From assembly GCA_011522725.1 (NCBI GenBank), contig WTIL01000074.1, positions 1-39,336 of the forward strand: DNA of 39,336 bases, read 5' to 3'. A program made the translations under genes and the position numbers. The notes beneath the pieces are model-generated. The model did not search any database and was not told the DNA's origin. It saw only the letters and a list, made by a program, of their open reading frames with translations. This DNA is from Rhodospirillaceae bacterium. GTDB taxonomy: Bacteria > Pseudomonadota > Alphaproteobacteria > Puniceispirillales > Puniceispirillaceae. Of this stretch, positions 28,901-36,411 are shown one piece after another; the stretch's first letter is position 1, and each line of letters begins with the position of its first letter.

Positions 28901-29109
28901 TTTTCCAGCGGCTTAACCAGCAGCCGTTCGGAATCCTCGGGCGAAATGCCTTCATATCCGACCGACACATAGGCCACCGGGATATCGACATCCGGGGTCG
29001 CTTCCTTGGGAATGTCCAGATAGGAGACGTAACCGAAACCGCACAGCACCAGCAGCGCGACAAAGACCGCGCCGGTGCGGGAAAAGGCGGCGCTGATCAC
29101 ACCGGTCAT
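25972..29109 (-). CDS. RND-family multidrug/solute efflux pump, AcrB-type
   Basis: A 1045-residue inner-membrane pump with the RND plan: an N-terminal helix, a large periplasmic loop (about 35-330), six helices, a second loop (about 555-860) and six more helices. Family segments include YLDIPKEATPDVDIP and GYEGISPEDSERLLVKPLE. In helix 4 the paired aspartates of AcrB (D407/D408) appear as D398-G399 (GMLVDGVIVTTEY), and in helix 10 the AcrB lysine is replaced within GIVVNNNIVLID, so the proton relay differs from AcrB. Such changes occur in other RND subgroups. It overlaps its adaptor gene by four bases. No outer-membrane TolC-like gene or regulator is adjacent. Substrate unknown. Confidence 0.92.
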   Translation of the reverse strand: MTGVISAAFSRTGAVFVALLVLCGFGYVSYLDIPKEATPDVDIPVAYVSVGYEGISPEDSERLLVKPLEKHLRSVQGLDKMSSVASEGYASVSLEFDAGEDIDRILDDVRQAVDDAKPDLPGEADEPTVTEVNLSLFPILTAALYGPVSEREMVLAAREIKDKVEALEGVLEVKIGGDREEVLEILLDASAIEAYGLDPSAVIRLVSGNNQLVTAGAIDDGGGRLTVKVPGVIESIDDLVKMPVQARDGTAITFGDIAVVRRSFRQAEGWSRVNGEPAVVLDVSKRVGSNIIEVVEAARTVIDEEAPKIGEGVKVTYLFDDSKDVRNLLSDLGNNVAAAVLIVMVVVLGVLGIRNATLVGLAIPGSFFIGISVLNLMGVTMNIVVLFSLILVAGMLVDGVIVTTEYADRRIAMGASRRDAYLQGAQRMSWPIISSTVTTLMVFLPLLFWPGIVGQFMKYLPITVMSVLIASLFMALIFIPVLGGVIGKKSVPKGVISATAPRSYRWTLKKAIRYPVLTMMTVIGIIVGSFSVYLVAGYGAAFFPDIEPEQASVQILARGDLSAKERDALVNTAETSILPVDGVQDFYARSFRPGSGGHQVPRDSVGTIRTVFADWDERDPAATLMDRMRGLISGLAGADFSITKQQQGPGGALPIRIEIMGDDLDEIAAATDAVVARMNELGGFVDIADNRPLPGLEWTLVTDREAASRHGVSISGLGTMIKMLTRGVRISDFRPDDAEDELDVVMRFMGDQRNLDRLGELRVPASDGSYVPLSVFARLQPRQKGGDIERKDGDRYMYINADVAGGRLPAERVEALQASLAAAPLVQDVDVSFAGENEDMAETGAFLSQAFSLSLLLMLIVLMVQFNSAWQAFVTMSAILLSTGGVMLGLWATAQPFGIVMSGLGVIALAGIVVNNNIVLIDTFNEYRARGYGAKDAAFRAGLVRFRPVLLTAVTTILGLLPMVFQLTIKITERDILVGAPSSQWWTQLSSTIAGGLAFATILTLVATPAMLVIGDRLGRFGGALSRRTGSLFRFRRTRGVAPAE

Positions 29110-30404
29110 GATGCCGGCTCCGGCGAGACGCGGACCGGATCACCGGCATTGACGAAAGCCTGGCCGAAGGTCAGCAGCGTGGCGCCGTCGGCAAGGCCGG
29201 AGACGAACACCTGCTCCACACCGGAGCGCACAAGCTCGACCGGTACCACGCGCACGGTGCCGCCGTCATCGATCTTGGCCGTCAGCGAGCCGTCGCCTGC
29301 AACGGACAGGTGCGCCGGCGACATGCCGAAGGCAGGCTGGAAGCCGACATCGATATTGGCTTCGACAGTCATGCCGGCGCGAAGCTCGCGGCCCGGGTTC
29401 GGCACCGTCACCTCGACATCGAATGTGCGGGTCGTGGTGCTGCTGATCGAGGCGATCTTGGTGACCGCGCCCTTGCGCATGCCGGCCCCGGCAACATTCA
29501 CATTGACCGGATCGCCAAGCTCGACCTCGCTGATATTGGTCTGCGGCACGGCAACCACGATCTTCAGCTCGTCCATGTCGAGAATGGTGGCCGCCGGCGC
29601 GCCGGCGGCGATCTGCTCGCCCTGCTCCAGATGCATGGTTTCAAGCCAGCCTGCGGCCGGCGCCTTGATGGTCGATTTCGCCAGCTGGTCGCGAAGGACG
29701 GCAAGGTTGGATTTAGCGGTGGCCAGACGCGCGCGATTCTGCGCGATATCGACTTCGGAACGCAGGTTCCTGGCAAGGTCGATCTGCGCCAGGGTCATGC
29801 GGGCATTCTCGTAATTCGCCTTCAGCTGCGCCAGCTCGACGGGCGCGCTGAAATTCTGCGTGGCAAGTTTCTGCGCGATCTCGAGGCGCTGCCTTGCCAC
29901 CTCGAGATTGGCCTCGGCGGCGGCACGCTGTTCATTATAGGTGCCGCGCGACTGGGCCGTGGCGCTGTCCAGCGCCGTGGTGGCAGCCGCGATTTCCGCT
30001 TTGGCAGCCTCGATCCGCGCCGGAAGCGTATTTGTGTCGATGACGACAAGGACATCACCGGCCTCGACCTGGCGACCTTCGACAGCCGGCACCTTGCGCG
30101 CCGTGCCGCCGATCTCGGCGGACAGGGTGATGATCGCCTTTGGCTGGGTCACGCCGCTGGCCCTCACAGACCTGCGTACCTTGCTGTTTTCCACCATCAC
30201 AGACGAAATGATCGGCGTGCCCGCGGTTGCGGCCGCGCTGTTTGCCGAAGAGGTCGCCGGGGCGTCCGCTCCGGAACTGTTCGCCTGCTGTGCCGTCGTG
30301 GCTTCAGGTGCGCCGGCGTCGCCGCCAAGCATGCCCGAAGCCATCCAGCCGGCCGCGCCAAGAGCCACAAGAGCGGCCCAGATGTAAGAGGATCTGAATT
30401 TCAT
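29106..30404 (-). CDS. RND efflux periplasmic adaptor (HlyD/MFP family)
   Basis: A 432-residue membrane-fusion protein that couples the RND pump to an outer-membrane channel. An N-terminal helix (YIWAALVALGAAGWMASGMLGG) anchors or exports it, followed by a low-complexity Ala/Thr/Ser linker to about residue 65. A lipoyl half (IITLSAEIGGTARKVPAVEGRQVEAGDVLVVID) comes next, then a helical hairpin rich in Ala, Glu and Gln (about 110-220), a second lipoyl half (KAPAAGWLETMHLEQGEQIAAG) and beta-barrel and membrane-proximal domains. There is no lipobox cysteine. The four-base overlap with the pump gene shows cotranslation. A candidate promoter lies just upstream. Confidence 0.9.
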   Translation of the reverse strand: MKFRSSYIWAALVALGAAGWMASGMLGGDAGAPEATTAQQANSSGADAPATSSANSAAATAGTPIISSVMVENSKVRRSVRASGVTQPKAIITLSAEIGGTARKVPAVEGRQVEAGDVLVVIDTNTLPARIEAAKAEIAAATTALDSATAQSRGTYNEQRAAAEANLEVARQRLEIAQKLATQNFSAPVELAQLKANYENARMTLAQIDLARNLRSEVDIAQNRARLATAKSNLAVLRDQLAKSTIKAPAAGWLETMHLEQGEQIAAGAPAATILDMDELKIVVAVPQTNISEVELGDPVNVNVAGAGMRKGAVTKIASISSTTTRTFDVEVTVPNPGRELRAGMTVEANIDVGFQPAFGMSPAHLSVAGDGSLTAKIDDGGTVRVVPVELVRSGVEQVFVSGLADGATLLTFGQAFVNAGDPVRVSPEPAS

Positions 30405-30439
30405 AAATCAATCGCCGGGAGTTTGTCTCGCCTGCGCGT

Positions 30440-30468
30440 TATATAGCCGCAGATACCCTTCTGAACAA
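30440..30468 (-). promoter_or_regulatory. Candidate promoter of the adaptor-pump operon
   Basis: On the minus strand TTGTTC (30468-30463) and TATATA (30445-30440) are separated by 17 bases and end 36 bases before the adaptor start. Both hexamers are imperfect; TATAAC one register on is a better -10 with longer spacing. Confidence 0.35.
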
Positions 30469-30505
30469 GGACAAGGGCCGCATTGCCGGACAGTTCACAG
30501 CTTGT

Positions 30506-32110
30506 TTACCGCTGCCCGTCCTGAAGGATCATTCCCGCAGCGCGGTGCGCCAGCATCATTGTCGGCGCGTTGGTGTTGGCCGACGTGATGTTGGGAAAGG
30601 CCGACGCATCGCATATACGCAGCCCCTCGACGCCATGCACACGAAGCCTGCTGTCCACCACCGACGACGCGGCGTCCGGGCCCATCCGGCAGGTGCCGCA
30701 CAGATGGAAAACGGTTCCGCCACGTTGCCGGAAATCGGCCAGCACGGCGTCGTCATCCATCTTGTCGAGCGGGGTCACCGGTTCGTCCGCGAGAATGCCG
30801 GTGAGCGCCGGCGTCGCCATCAGCCTTTCGATGAGGCGCGCCATCGCCAGCGCCTCGTCACGGTCATCCTCATGATCCAGATAGTTCGGGCGGATCGAAG
30901 GCGCCTTGCCCGCATTTGACGAGGTGATGCAGACAGTGCCTTCGCTTTTCGGCCGGCAGCTGTTGAAACCCAGAATAAAGCCGGAGAAATTGTCCGGCTT
31001 CATCAGCTTGCGCCTGCCCTTGTGAAAGGTCTGGTAGCTGAGCGGGTTCATATAGATCTGCGTGTCGGGGCGGTCCAGCGACGCGCTGCTTTTCACCAGC
31101 CCGCCAAGCTGGTTGACGCTGAGGGAAAGCGGCCCGCTGCGTCGCAGCACATATTCCATGCCGGCCATCATCCGGCCCGGCCAGTTGCCGAACACATCGT
31201 TCAGGGTCTTCTGCTTCGACTTGAAAATATAGTTGATTCCGTAATGGTCCTGAAGGTGCCGCCCGACATGCGGCGCGTTGTGAACGGACCTAATTCCGAT
31301 GCTCTGCAGGTAACGGGCGTCACCCACGCCGCTGAGCTGCAGGATCTGGGGCGATCCCACGGCGCCAGCCGCGAGGATGATCTCGGCGCCGGCACTGACC
31401 TTGAAATCCTGTCCGTTCCGGCTGTAGCTGACGCTCCGCGCACGCTTTCCCTCGAAGGAAATCCGGCTGACATGCGCGCCGGTCACCACTGTCAGATTGC
31501 GCCGCCGCATCGCCGGGCGCAGGAACGCCTTGGCGCTGGAACAGCGCTGGCCGTCGCGGGTCGTCGTCAGATAGGGCGTGATCCCGGTTCCCTCGCGGGC
31601 CGGCGCGTCGCAGACAGGCAACTGGCCCTGGCGGCAGATCTCCAGAAAGTCGCTTCCCATGGGATGAAAATCGGCGCTGTTGTCGGTGACCGACAGATGC
31701 GGTGCGCCCGGGTCATCCTGCGGCGGCGTCTCCAGCTGCTCGAAATGCGGCGCCACATCCGCATAGGACCAGCCGTCATTGCCGGCCGCCGCCCAGTCGT
31801 CATAGTCGCCGGCCTGGCCGCGATGATAGACCAGCGCGTTGATGGACCCGGAGCCGCCGAGCACCTTGCCGCGCGGATGGTAGATGACCCGCCCGTCCAG
31901 TCCCGGCACGGGATCGGTGTTGTACATCCAGTTCACCGCTTTCTGATGGAACAGGATGCCATATCCGATCGGCACCTGAACCCAGAACCGGCGGTCGGAC
32001 GGCCCGGCTTCAAGCAGCAGCACCTGATGCCGCCCGCAGGCGGTCAGCTTCTCGGCAAGCACACAGCCCGCAGACCCGCCGCCGACGATGATATAGTCGA
32101 ATTCCCGCAC
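30506..32110 (-). CDS. GMC-family FAD oxidoreductase
   Basis: A 534-residue GMC flavoenzyme distinct from betA upstream. The FAD fold is FDYIIVGGGSAGCVLAEKL, then YHPRGKVLGGSGSINALVYHRG, and the catalytic region FHLCGTCRMGPDAASSVVD with the His plus ITSANTNAPTMMLAHRAA with the Asn. It belongs to the broad alcohol dehydrogenase type (AlkJ, polyethylene-glycol or choline dehydrogenase-like). Compared with BetA it lacks the long matching stretches, so the substrate is left open. The start is GTG at 32110 with AGGAG seven bases upstream. It follows the Cys/Met PLP gene by 57 bases and may be its cotranscribed neighbour. Confidence 0.85.
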   Translation of the reverse strand: MREFDYIIVGGGSAGCVLAEKLTACGRHQVLLLEAGPSDRRFWVQVPIGYGILFHQKAVNWMYNTDPVPGLDGRVIYHPRGKVLGGSGSINALVYHRGQAGDYDDWAAAGNDGWSYADVAPHFEQLETPPQDDPGAPHLSVTDNSADFHPMGSDFLEICRQGQLPVCDAPAREGTGITPYLTTTRDGQRCSSAKAFLRPAMRRRNLTVVTGAHVSRISFEGKRARSVSYSRNGQDFKVSAGAEIILAAGAVGSPQILQLSGVGDARYLQSIGIRSVHNAPHVGRHLQDHYGINYIFKSKQKTLNDVFGNWPGRMMAGMEYVLRRSGPLSLSVNQLGGLVKSSASLDRPDTQIYMNPLSYQTFHKGRRKLMKPDNFSGFILGFNSCRPKSEGTVCITSSNAGKAPSIRPNYLDHEDDRDEALAMARLIERLMATPALTGILADEPVTPLDKMDDDAVLADFRQRGGTVFHLCGTCRMGPDAASSVVDSRLRVHGVEGLRICDASAFPNITSANTNAPTMMLAHRAAGMILQDGQR

Positions 32111-32167
32111 CGGACGCTCCTGATGTTCAGCGCGCTATTGTTTGGACGGGCAGCATATTCCGGATGT

Positions 32168-33373
32168 TCATGATTCGCCTCTTACCGCTGCGAGGGCGGC
32201 GTCCAGCTCGGCAAGGACGAGTTCCGGCGGCTCGATGCCGACCGACAGGCGGAAATACCCCTCGGAGATGCCCAGCGCGGCGCGTCCTTCCGTGGTCAGC
32301 GCCCGATGCGATGACGAGGCCGGGTGCGAGAGCGTGCAGCCCACATCGCCAAGCGTCGGCGCAAACGGAATGCCGCCGGCATTCATCACAAAGCTGTTCA
32401 CCTCGTCCCGTCCGCCCTCGATCTCGAAGCTCAGCATGTTGCCGAACTGCCCGCCGAACAGTGCTCCGGCGCGGTTGTGGTGCGGGTGGTCGGCGCGGCC
32501 GGGGTAGATGACCTGCCTGATGCCGTCCCGTCCGGCCAGCGCGTCGGCCAGCGCGGCGGCGGTCGCCTGCGCCTTCTCGAAGCGAAGGTCGAAGGTATGG
32601 AGCCCGCGCTCGGCAAGCCAGCAGTCGAACGGGCTCGGCGTCGTGCCCCAGGTAACGGCGGCATCATAGATGGCGGTGCGAAGCCCGGGATCGCGTGCCG
32701 CGACATAGCCGAGGGTCACATCCGAATGGCCGGCAAGAAACTTGGTGATCGAGTTGATGACGATGTCGGCGCCATGCTCCATCGGGCGGAACATCGCCGG
32801 CGTGGTGAAGGTATTGTCGACCACCAGCAACGCCCCGTGCGCCGCCGCCAGTTCGGCGATGCCGGTGACATCGGCAACGCGGAGTGTCGGGTTCGAAACC
32901 GCCTCGATCATGATCATCCTGGTGTTGGGCCGGATGGCGGCTTTCATGGCGGCGGCGTCAGATGAATCAGCAAAGCTCGTCTCGAAGCCGAGGCGCGGCA
33001 GGTCCTGGCCAAGCATGCGAAGCGAGCGCCCGTAGAGCTGGTCGCCGGCAAGGATATGGTCGCCCGCCTTCAGCACACCAAGGAACATCGCCGAAATCGC
33101 CGCCATGCCCGATGCCGTGACGATCCCGCCCTCGGCGCCCTCCAGCCGGTCGACCGTGGCCGCCAGCATGTCGGCGTTCGGATGCCCCTCGCGGGCATAG
33201 GTATAGCCCTCCAGCGCGCCTTCATATTGTGCATCCAGCGTGTCCGCGGATTCCGCCGCATAGACCACCGACGGGAAGATCGGCGTTGCTACAGGCCGGC
33301 TGGCCGAAGCCGGGATCGCGCCGCGCCGTGCGAGGCTGGGCTTGCCGTTATCCTTGTTGTCTGACTTGCTCAT
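32168..33373 (-). CDS. Cys/Met-metabolism PLP enzyme (cystathionine/methionine lyase or synthase type)
   Basis: A 401-residue member of the trans-sulfuration family. The PLP lysine is K211 (INSITKFLAGHSDVTLGY), the cofactor Asp D186 lies in VVDNTFTTP, the substrate and phosphate region is YTYAREGHPNADML, and EAVSNPTLRVAD is a conserved core. Family members include cystathionine gamma-synthase, cystathionine beta- and gamma-lyases, methionine gamma-lyase and O-acetylhomoserine sulfhydrylase. The REGHPN form of the usual RxxNPT motif is atypical, so I do not name one. Its ATG overlaps the stop of the P450 gene by four bases, a striking pairing that suggests a dedicated sulfur amino acid step, not central methionine synthesis. 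Confidence 0.82.
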   Translation of the reverse strand: MSKSDNKDNGKPSLARRGAIPASASRPVATPIFPSVVYAAESADTLDAQYEGALEGYTYAREGHPNADMLAATVDRLEGAEGGIVTASGMAAISAMFLGVLKAGDHILAGDQLYGRSLRMLGQDLPRLGFETSFADSSDAAAMKAAIRPNTRMIMIEAVSNPTLRVADVTGIAELAAAHGALLVVDNTFTTPAMFRPMEHGADIVINSITKFLAGHSDVTLGYVAARDPGLRTAIYDAAVTWGTTPSPFDCWLAERGLHTFDLRFEKAQATAAALADALAGRDGIRQVIYPGRADHPHHNRAGALFGGQFGNMLSFEIEGGRDEVNSFVMNAGGIPFAPTLGDVGCTLSHPASSSHRALTTEGRAALGISEGYFRLSVGIEPPELVLAELDAALAAVRGES

Positions 33374-34614
33374 CTGGCTGCTTCCTTCCTGTCCGCGGCC
33401 CTGCCCGCGGTGTCTTCGGCCCGGTCATGATCCCAGCACACATGCATGGCAAGCGGCCCGCGGAACGCCCAGCCGCCAAAAGCGGCCGGCCTGTCCGGAT
33501 CGAGGCGCAATCCGCCAAGCCGCGCGAACATCATCGGCAGGGCAACATCCGCCACCAGCGCCCGTGCCGCAAAGGCCCCGGCGCAGAAATGCGGCCCCGC
33601 CCCGAAGGCGATGTGCTTTCGCGTATCACGGGTGATATCAAAACTGTCGGGATCAGTGAAATGCGCCGGGTCGCGGTTCGCGGCGCCAAACATGAAAAAG
33701 GCGCGGCCTCCCGGCGTAATCTTCACATCGCCGATCTCGGCACTGCCGGCGATGCGCCGCGGCGACATGCCGATCGGTGCCATCCAGCGCACATATTCGT
33801 CAAAAGCCCGGTCCCATCCAACTGTCCCGTCCATCAGGCTGGCAAGCTGGTCAGGATGGGTGAGAAGCGCCCAGGCAGCGCCGGCGATGGCATCGCGCGG
33901 CTCGTTCTGGCCGCCGCTGATCACCAGCTTGACGTTCGCCAGGATCTGGTCGTGCGTGGCGCCTGCGCGCTGCAGGACCGCGATCACCGACACGCCGTCG
34001 ATGCTGTCCGGGTCGGGCGGGCTGGCGGCGAAGTCATCAAGCCGCGCCCCGATCGCGGCATCCAGCGCCGCGACGGCGCCGAGGCATCGCGCCTCGATAT
34101 CGGCGTCACCGGCATAGTTCGAAATGCCGTCGATCATCGCCTGTGAATGCGCGTCCATCTCGTGCGCCGTCACATTGTCGAGGCCGGTGATCAGCCGCAG
34201 CGCCTCGCCTGACAGCGTCATCGCATAATCGGTACAGAGATCGGCCCGCCCCTTCGGTGCCAGCTCGTCCAGCACGCGCACCGCGGCCTCGCGAAAGGCA
34301 TTGCGCCAGTGCCGCTGGACAGCGCGCGGCGAGACCGCCGGCTGCATCGCGCGGCGCTGCGACTGGTGGGCATCGCCGTCATGGCGCATCATGTTCTGGC
34401 CCATCAGCCGCGTCATCAGCCCGCCGGGCTGTTCCGAACTGAAGATGTCGATCCGCTTTTCCCAGATGTCGATGTCGTCACGCCGTGTGAAGACAATCCC
34501 GTCAAGCTGCGGGACAAAGGCGACAGGCGCTTCGGCCCGCAGCCGCGCGAGCTGCGGATAGGGATCGTGCCACAGGGCATCCATGTCGATATCGAAACGC
34601 GGGGCGGTCTGCAT
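33370..34614 (-). CDS. Cytochrome P450
   Basis: A 414-residue soluble bacterial class P450. The heme-binding loop is HIAFGAGPHFCAGAFAARAL with the axial cysteine C344; the ExxR pair is E273/R276 (FDEYVRW). The I-helix reads VISGGQNEPRDAI (231-243): where P450cam has Asp251-Thr252 this protein has Asn237-Glu238, so the usual oxygen-activating threonine is missing. No membrane anchor is present. A ferredoxin and reductase must come from elsewhere, since none is in the window. It overlaps the PLP enzyme gene by four bases and starts 48 bases after the second YeeE/YedE-like gene. Substrate unknown. The AGGA eight bases before 34614 supports the start. Confidence 0.9.
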   Translation of the reverse strand: MQTAPRFDIDMDALWHDPYPQLARLRAEAPVAFVPQLDGIVFTRRDDIDIWEKRIDIFSSEQPGGLMTRLMGQNMMRHDGDAHQSQRRAMQPAVSPRAVQRHWRNAFREAAVRVLDELAPKGRADLCTDYAMTLSGEALRLITGLDNVTAHEMDAHSQAMIDGISNYAGDADIEARCLGAVAALDAAIGARLDDFAASPPDPDSIDGVSVIAVLQRAGATHDQILANVKLVISGGQNEPRDAIAGAAWALLTHPDQLASLMDGTVGWDRAFDEYVRWMAPIGMSPRRIAGSAEIGDVKITPGGRAFFMFGAANRDPAHFTDPDSFDITRDTRKHIAFGAGPHFCAGAFAARALVADVALPMMFARLGGLRLDPDRPAAFGGWAFRGPLAMHVCWDHDRAEDTAGRAADRKEAAR

Positions 34615-34662
34615 GTGATGAATCCTGCCGCCCTCGCGAAGCGGTGTAAAGCGTGGCCGTGA

Positions 34663-35112
34663 CTAGGCCTGCGCCGCCGGTGTGGCAGCCGGGCCGCTTG
34701 TCAGCATGCGGCCGACGGCAAGGCCCGCCAGCATCATCAGGACGAACAGCACGGCATCGCCCGGCGCCAGCAGCAGCGACGAGATCGCCGGCCCCGGACA
34801 CAGCCCGCCAAGACCCCAGCCAATGCCGAACAGCGCCGACCCGACGACCAGCTTGCTGTCGATCGCATTGTTCGCCGGAATCCGGAAACCCGCGGCACCC
34901 GAGGCAAAGACCGGGCCGGGCCGCCGCATGACGATCCGGTGGCCAATGAAGTTCGCCACAACGCCGCCGCCCATGACAAAGGCAAGCGACGGGTCCCAGG
35001 TGCCGAACAGGTCGAGGAAGCCTGCCACCTTGGACGGGTTCAGCATGCCCGACAGGGCCAGCCCGGCGCCGAACAGCGCGCCGATGAGGATGATCGAGAT
35101 ATGTCGCATCAT
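34663..35112 (-). CDS. YeeE/YedE-family (DUF6691) membrane protein, C-half
   Basis: A 149-residue membrane protein with about four helices. GMLNPSKVAGFLDLFGTWDPSLAFVMGGG at residues 22-50 and GWGLGGLCPGPAI with C105 are the family hallmarks. Paired with the preceding gene it corresponds to the second half of fused YeeE/TsuA-type thiosulfate or sulfur transporters (PmpB-like). Conserved cysteines in such transporters are thought to relay the sulfur species. A GGGAGGG ribosome site precedes ATG 35112. Gap to the partner is only 13 bases. Confidence 0.88.
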   Translation of the reverse strand: MMRHISIILIGALFGAGLALSGMLNPSKVAGFLDLFGTWDPSLAFVMGGGVVANFIGHRIVMRRPGPVFASGAAGFRIPANNAIDSKLVVGSALFGIGWGLGGLCPGPAISSLLLAPGDAVLFVLMMLAGLAVGRMLTSGPAATPAAQA

Positions 35113-35125
35113 GGCCTGCCCTCCC

Positions 35126-35560
35126 TTACATCACGTGGCGTACGAGAAAGACGGTGGCAATGCCGGTCGCCATGAAGGCGCCGACCGCCACCAGCGAACG
35201 CGGCGACAGCCTCGCAAGGCCGCAGATGCCATGTCCGGAGGTGCAGCCCGATCCGATTGCCGTGCCAAGCCCGACGATGAATCCGGCCACCGGCAGGATC
35301 ATGCCGGATGCGGCAGGCATGATATCGACCGGACGGTCCAGCAGATGAATGACCGCAAAGGGACCGGCCAGCATGCCGATCACGAACAGAACCCGCCATC
35401 CGATGTCAGACTTGCCCGATGGCATGACAATGCCGCCAAGGATGCCGCTGACACCCATGACACGGCCATGGGCGAGCATCAGCAGCAACGCCGCAAGCCC
35501 GATCATCACACCGCCGATCAGCGACGCGTAGGGCGTGAAATTCTGGAAATCTATACTCAT
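35126..35560 (-). CDS. YeeE/YedE-family sulfur transporter, N-half
   Basis: A 144-residue membrane protein with about four helices. LASLIGG-like opening (ASLIGGVMIGLAALLLMLAHGRVMGVSGILGG) and GSGCTSGHGICGLARLSPRSL with C106 and C113 are diagnostic of the YeeE/YedE family. With its downstream neighbour it forms a split transporter resembling PmpA/PmpB, expected to bring thiosulfate or a related sulfur compound across the inner membrane. ATG 35560 has a strong GGGGAGGGGG site; a frame open to 35602 has no support. Three spaced ATTCAA repeats lie upstream. Confidence 0.88.
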   Translation of the reverse strand: MSIDFQNFTPYASLIGGVMIGLAALLLMLAHGRVMGVSGILGGIVMPSGKSDIGWRVLFVIGMLAGPFAVIHLLDRPVDIMPAASGMILPVAGFIVGLGTAIGSGCTSGHGICGLARLSPRSLVAVGAFMATGIATVFLVRHVM

Positions 35561-35577
35561 GGCCCCCTCCCCGGGAG

Positions 35578-35619
35578 TTGAATGCAGTAGATTTGAATTC
35601 AATTGATTTGAATCCAGTA
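35578..35619. promoter_or_regulatory. Triple TTGAAT repeat, candidate operator for the YedE/YeeE pair
   Basis: TTGAAT occurs at 35578, 35593 and 35608, each exactly 15 bases apart, in a strikingly AT-rich patch. The outer copies share the longer word TTGAATnCAGTA (35578-35589, 35608-35619) and GATTTGAAT occurs at 35590 and 35605. The middle copy forms the palindrome TTGAATTCAA. Its position 18-60 bases before the transporter start suggests a repressor site, for example an ArsR-type sulfur sensor such as BigR; no such gene is in the window. Confidence 0.45.
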
Positions 35620-35632
35620 ATGCAGAGTTCCG

Positions 35633-36307
35633 TCAGACGCCGCCATGCGCCTTCGACCAGCCGCGCGGATCGTTCAGGAAGGCTTCGACCTTCGACAGCG
35701 TGTCCTCGTCGAAACTTCCCGACTCGCGGCTTGCCGCCAGCACGTCCCACCAGGTCGACAGATAGTGCAGTTTGACACCTTCGGCGGCGAGCTGCTCCTC
35801 GGCGTCCTTGAAGATGTCATAATAGAAGATGACAAAGGTGTGGCCGACCTCGGCACCGGCGGTGCGGATGGCCTCGACAAAGCTCAGCTTGCTGCCGCCG
35901 TCGGTCGCCAGATCCTCGACAAGAAGCACGCGCTGCCCGTCGCGGATATCACCCTCGATTCTGGCGTCGCGGCCGAAACCCTTGGGCTTCTTGCGGACGT
36001 AATGCATCGGCAGGCCGGTGCGCTCGGCAAGCCAGGCGGCGAACGGAATGCCGGCCGTCTCGCCGCCGGCCACGGCGTCGAGGCTTTCATACCCGATGTC
36101 ATTCATGATCACGGTGCGGCCGTAATCCATCATCTGCGCGCGCATCCGCGGAAAGGCGATGATCTTGCGGCAGTCGATATAGACCGGGCTCTTCATGCCG
36201 GAGGTCAGGGTGAAAGGATCGTCCGCGCGGAAAAGTACCGCCTCGATCTCGAGAAGCATGCGGGCCACCGAGCGTGCGATGGCGGGTTTGTCGTAAGTGT
36301 GGGTCAT
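35633..36307 (-). CDS. pyrE: Orotate phosphoribosyltransferase
   Basis: A 224-residue pyrimidine-synthesis enzyme joining orotate to PRPP to give orotidine monophosphate. Landmarks are [69 protein letters not shown], and the PRPP loop [14 protein letters not shown]. This form is typical of alphaproteobacteria. ATG 36307 fits homologue length; a GTG at 36319 with its own AGGA and an ATG at 36379 are alternatives. It stands apart from other pyr genes, 104 bases after the aquaporin gene. Confidence 0.93.
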   Translation of the reverse strand: MTHTYDKPAIARSVARMLLEIEAVLFRADDPFTLTSGMKSPVYIDCRKIIAFPRMRAQMMDYGRTVIMNDIGYESLDAVAGGETAGIPFAAWLAERTGLPMHYVRKKPKGFGRDARIEGDIRDGQRVLLVEDLATDGGSKLSFVEAIRTAGAEVGHTFVIFYYDIFKDAEEQLAAEGVKLHYLSTWWDVLAASRESGSFDEDTLSKVEAFLNDPRGWSKAHGGV

Positions 36308-36411
36308 GTCCTGTGTCACCGGGGTCCTGCGTAATCGGGGCGGATAGTAGTCAAGGCAGCGGGCCTTGTCATCCATCACCAGATCATACGATGAGATTCA
36401 TCACCCGAAGA

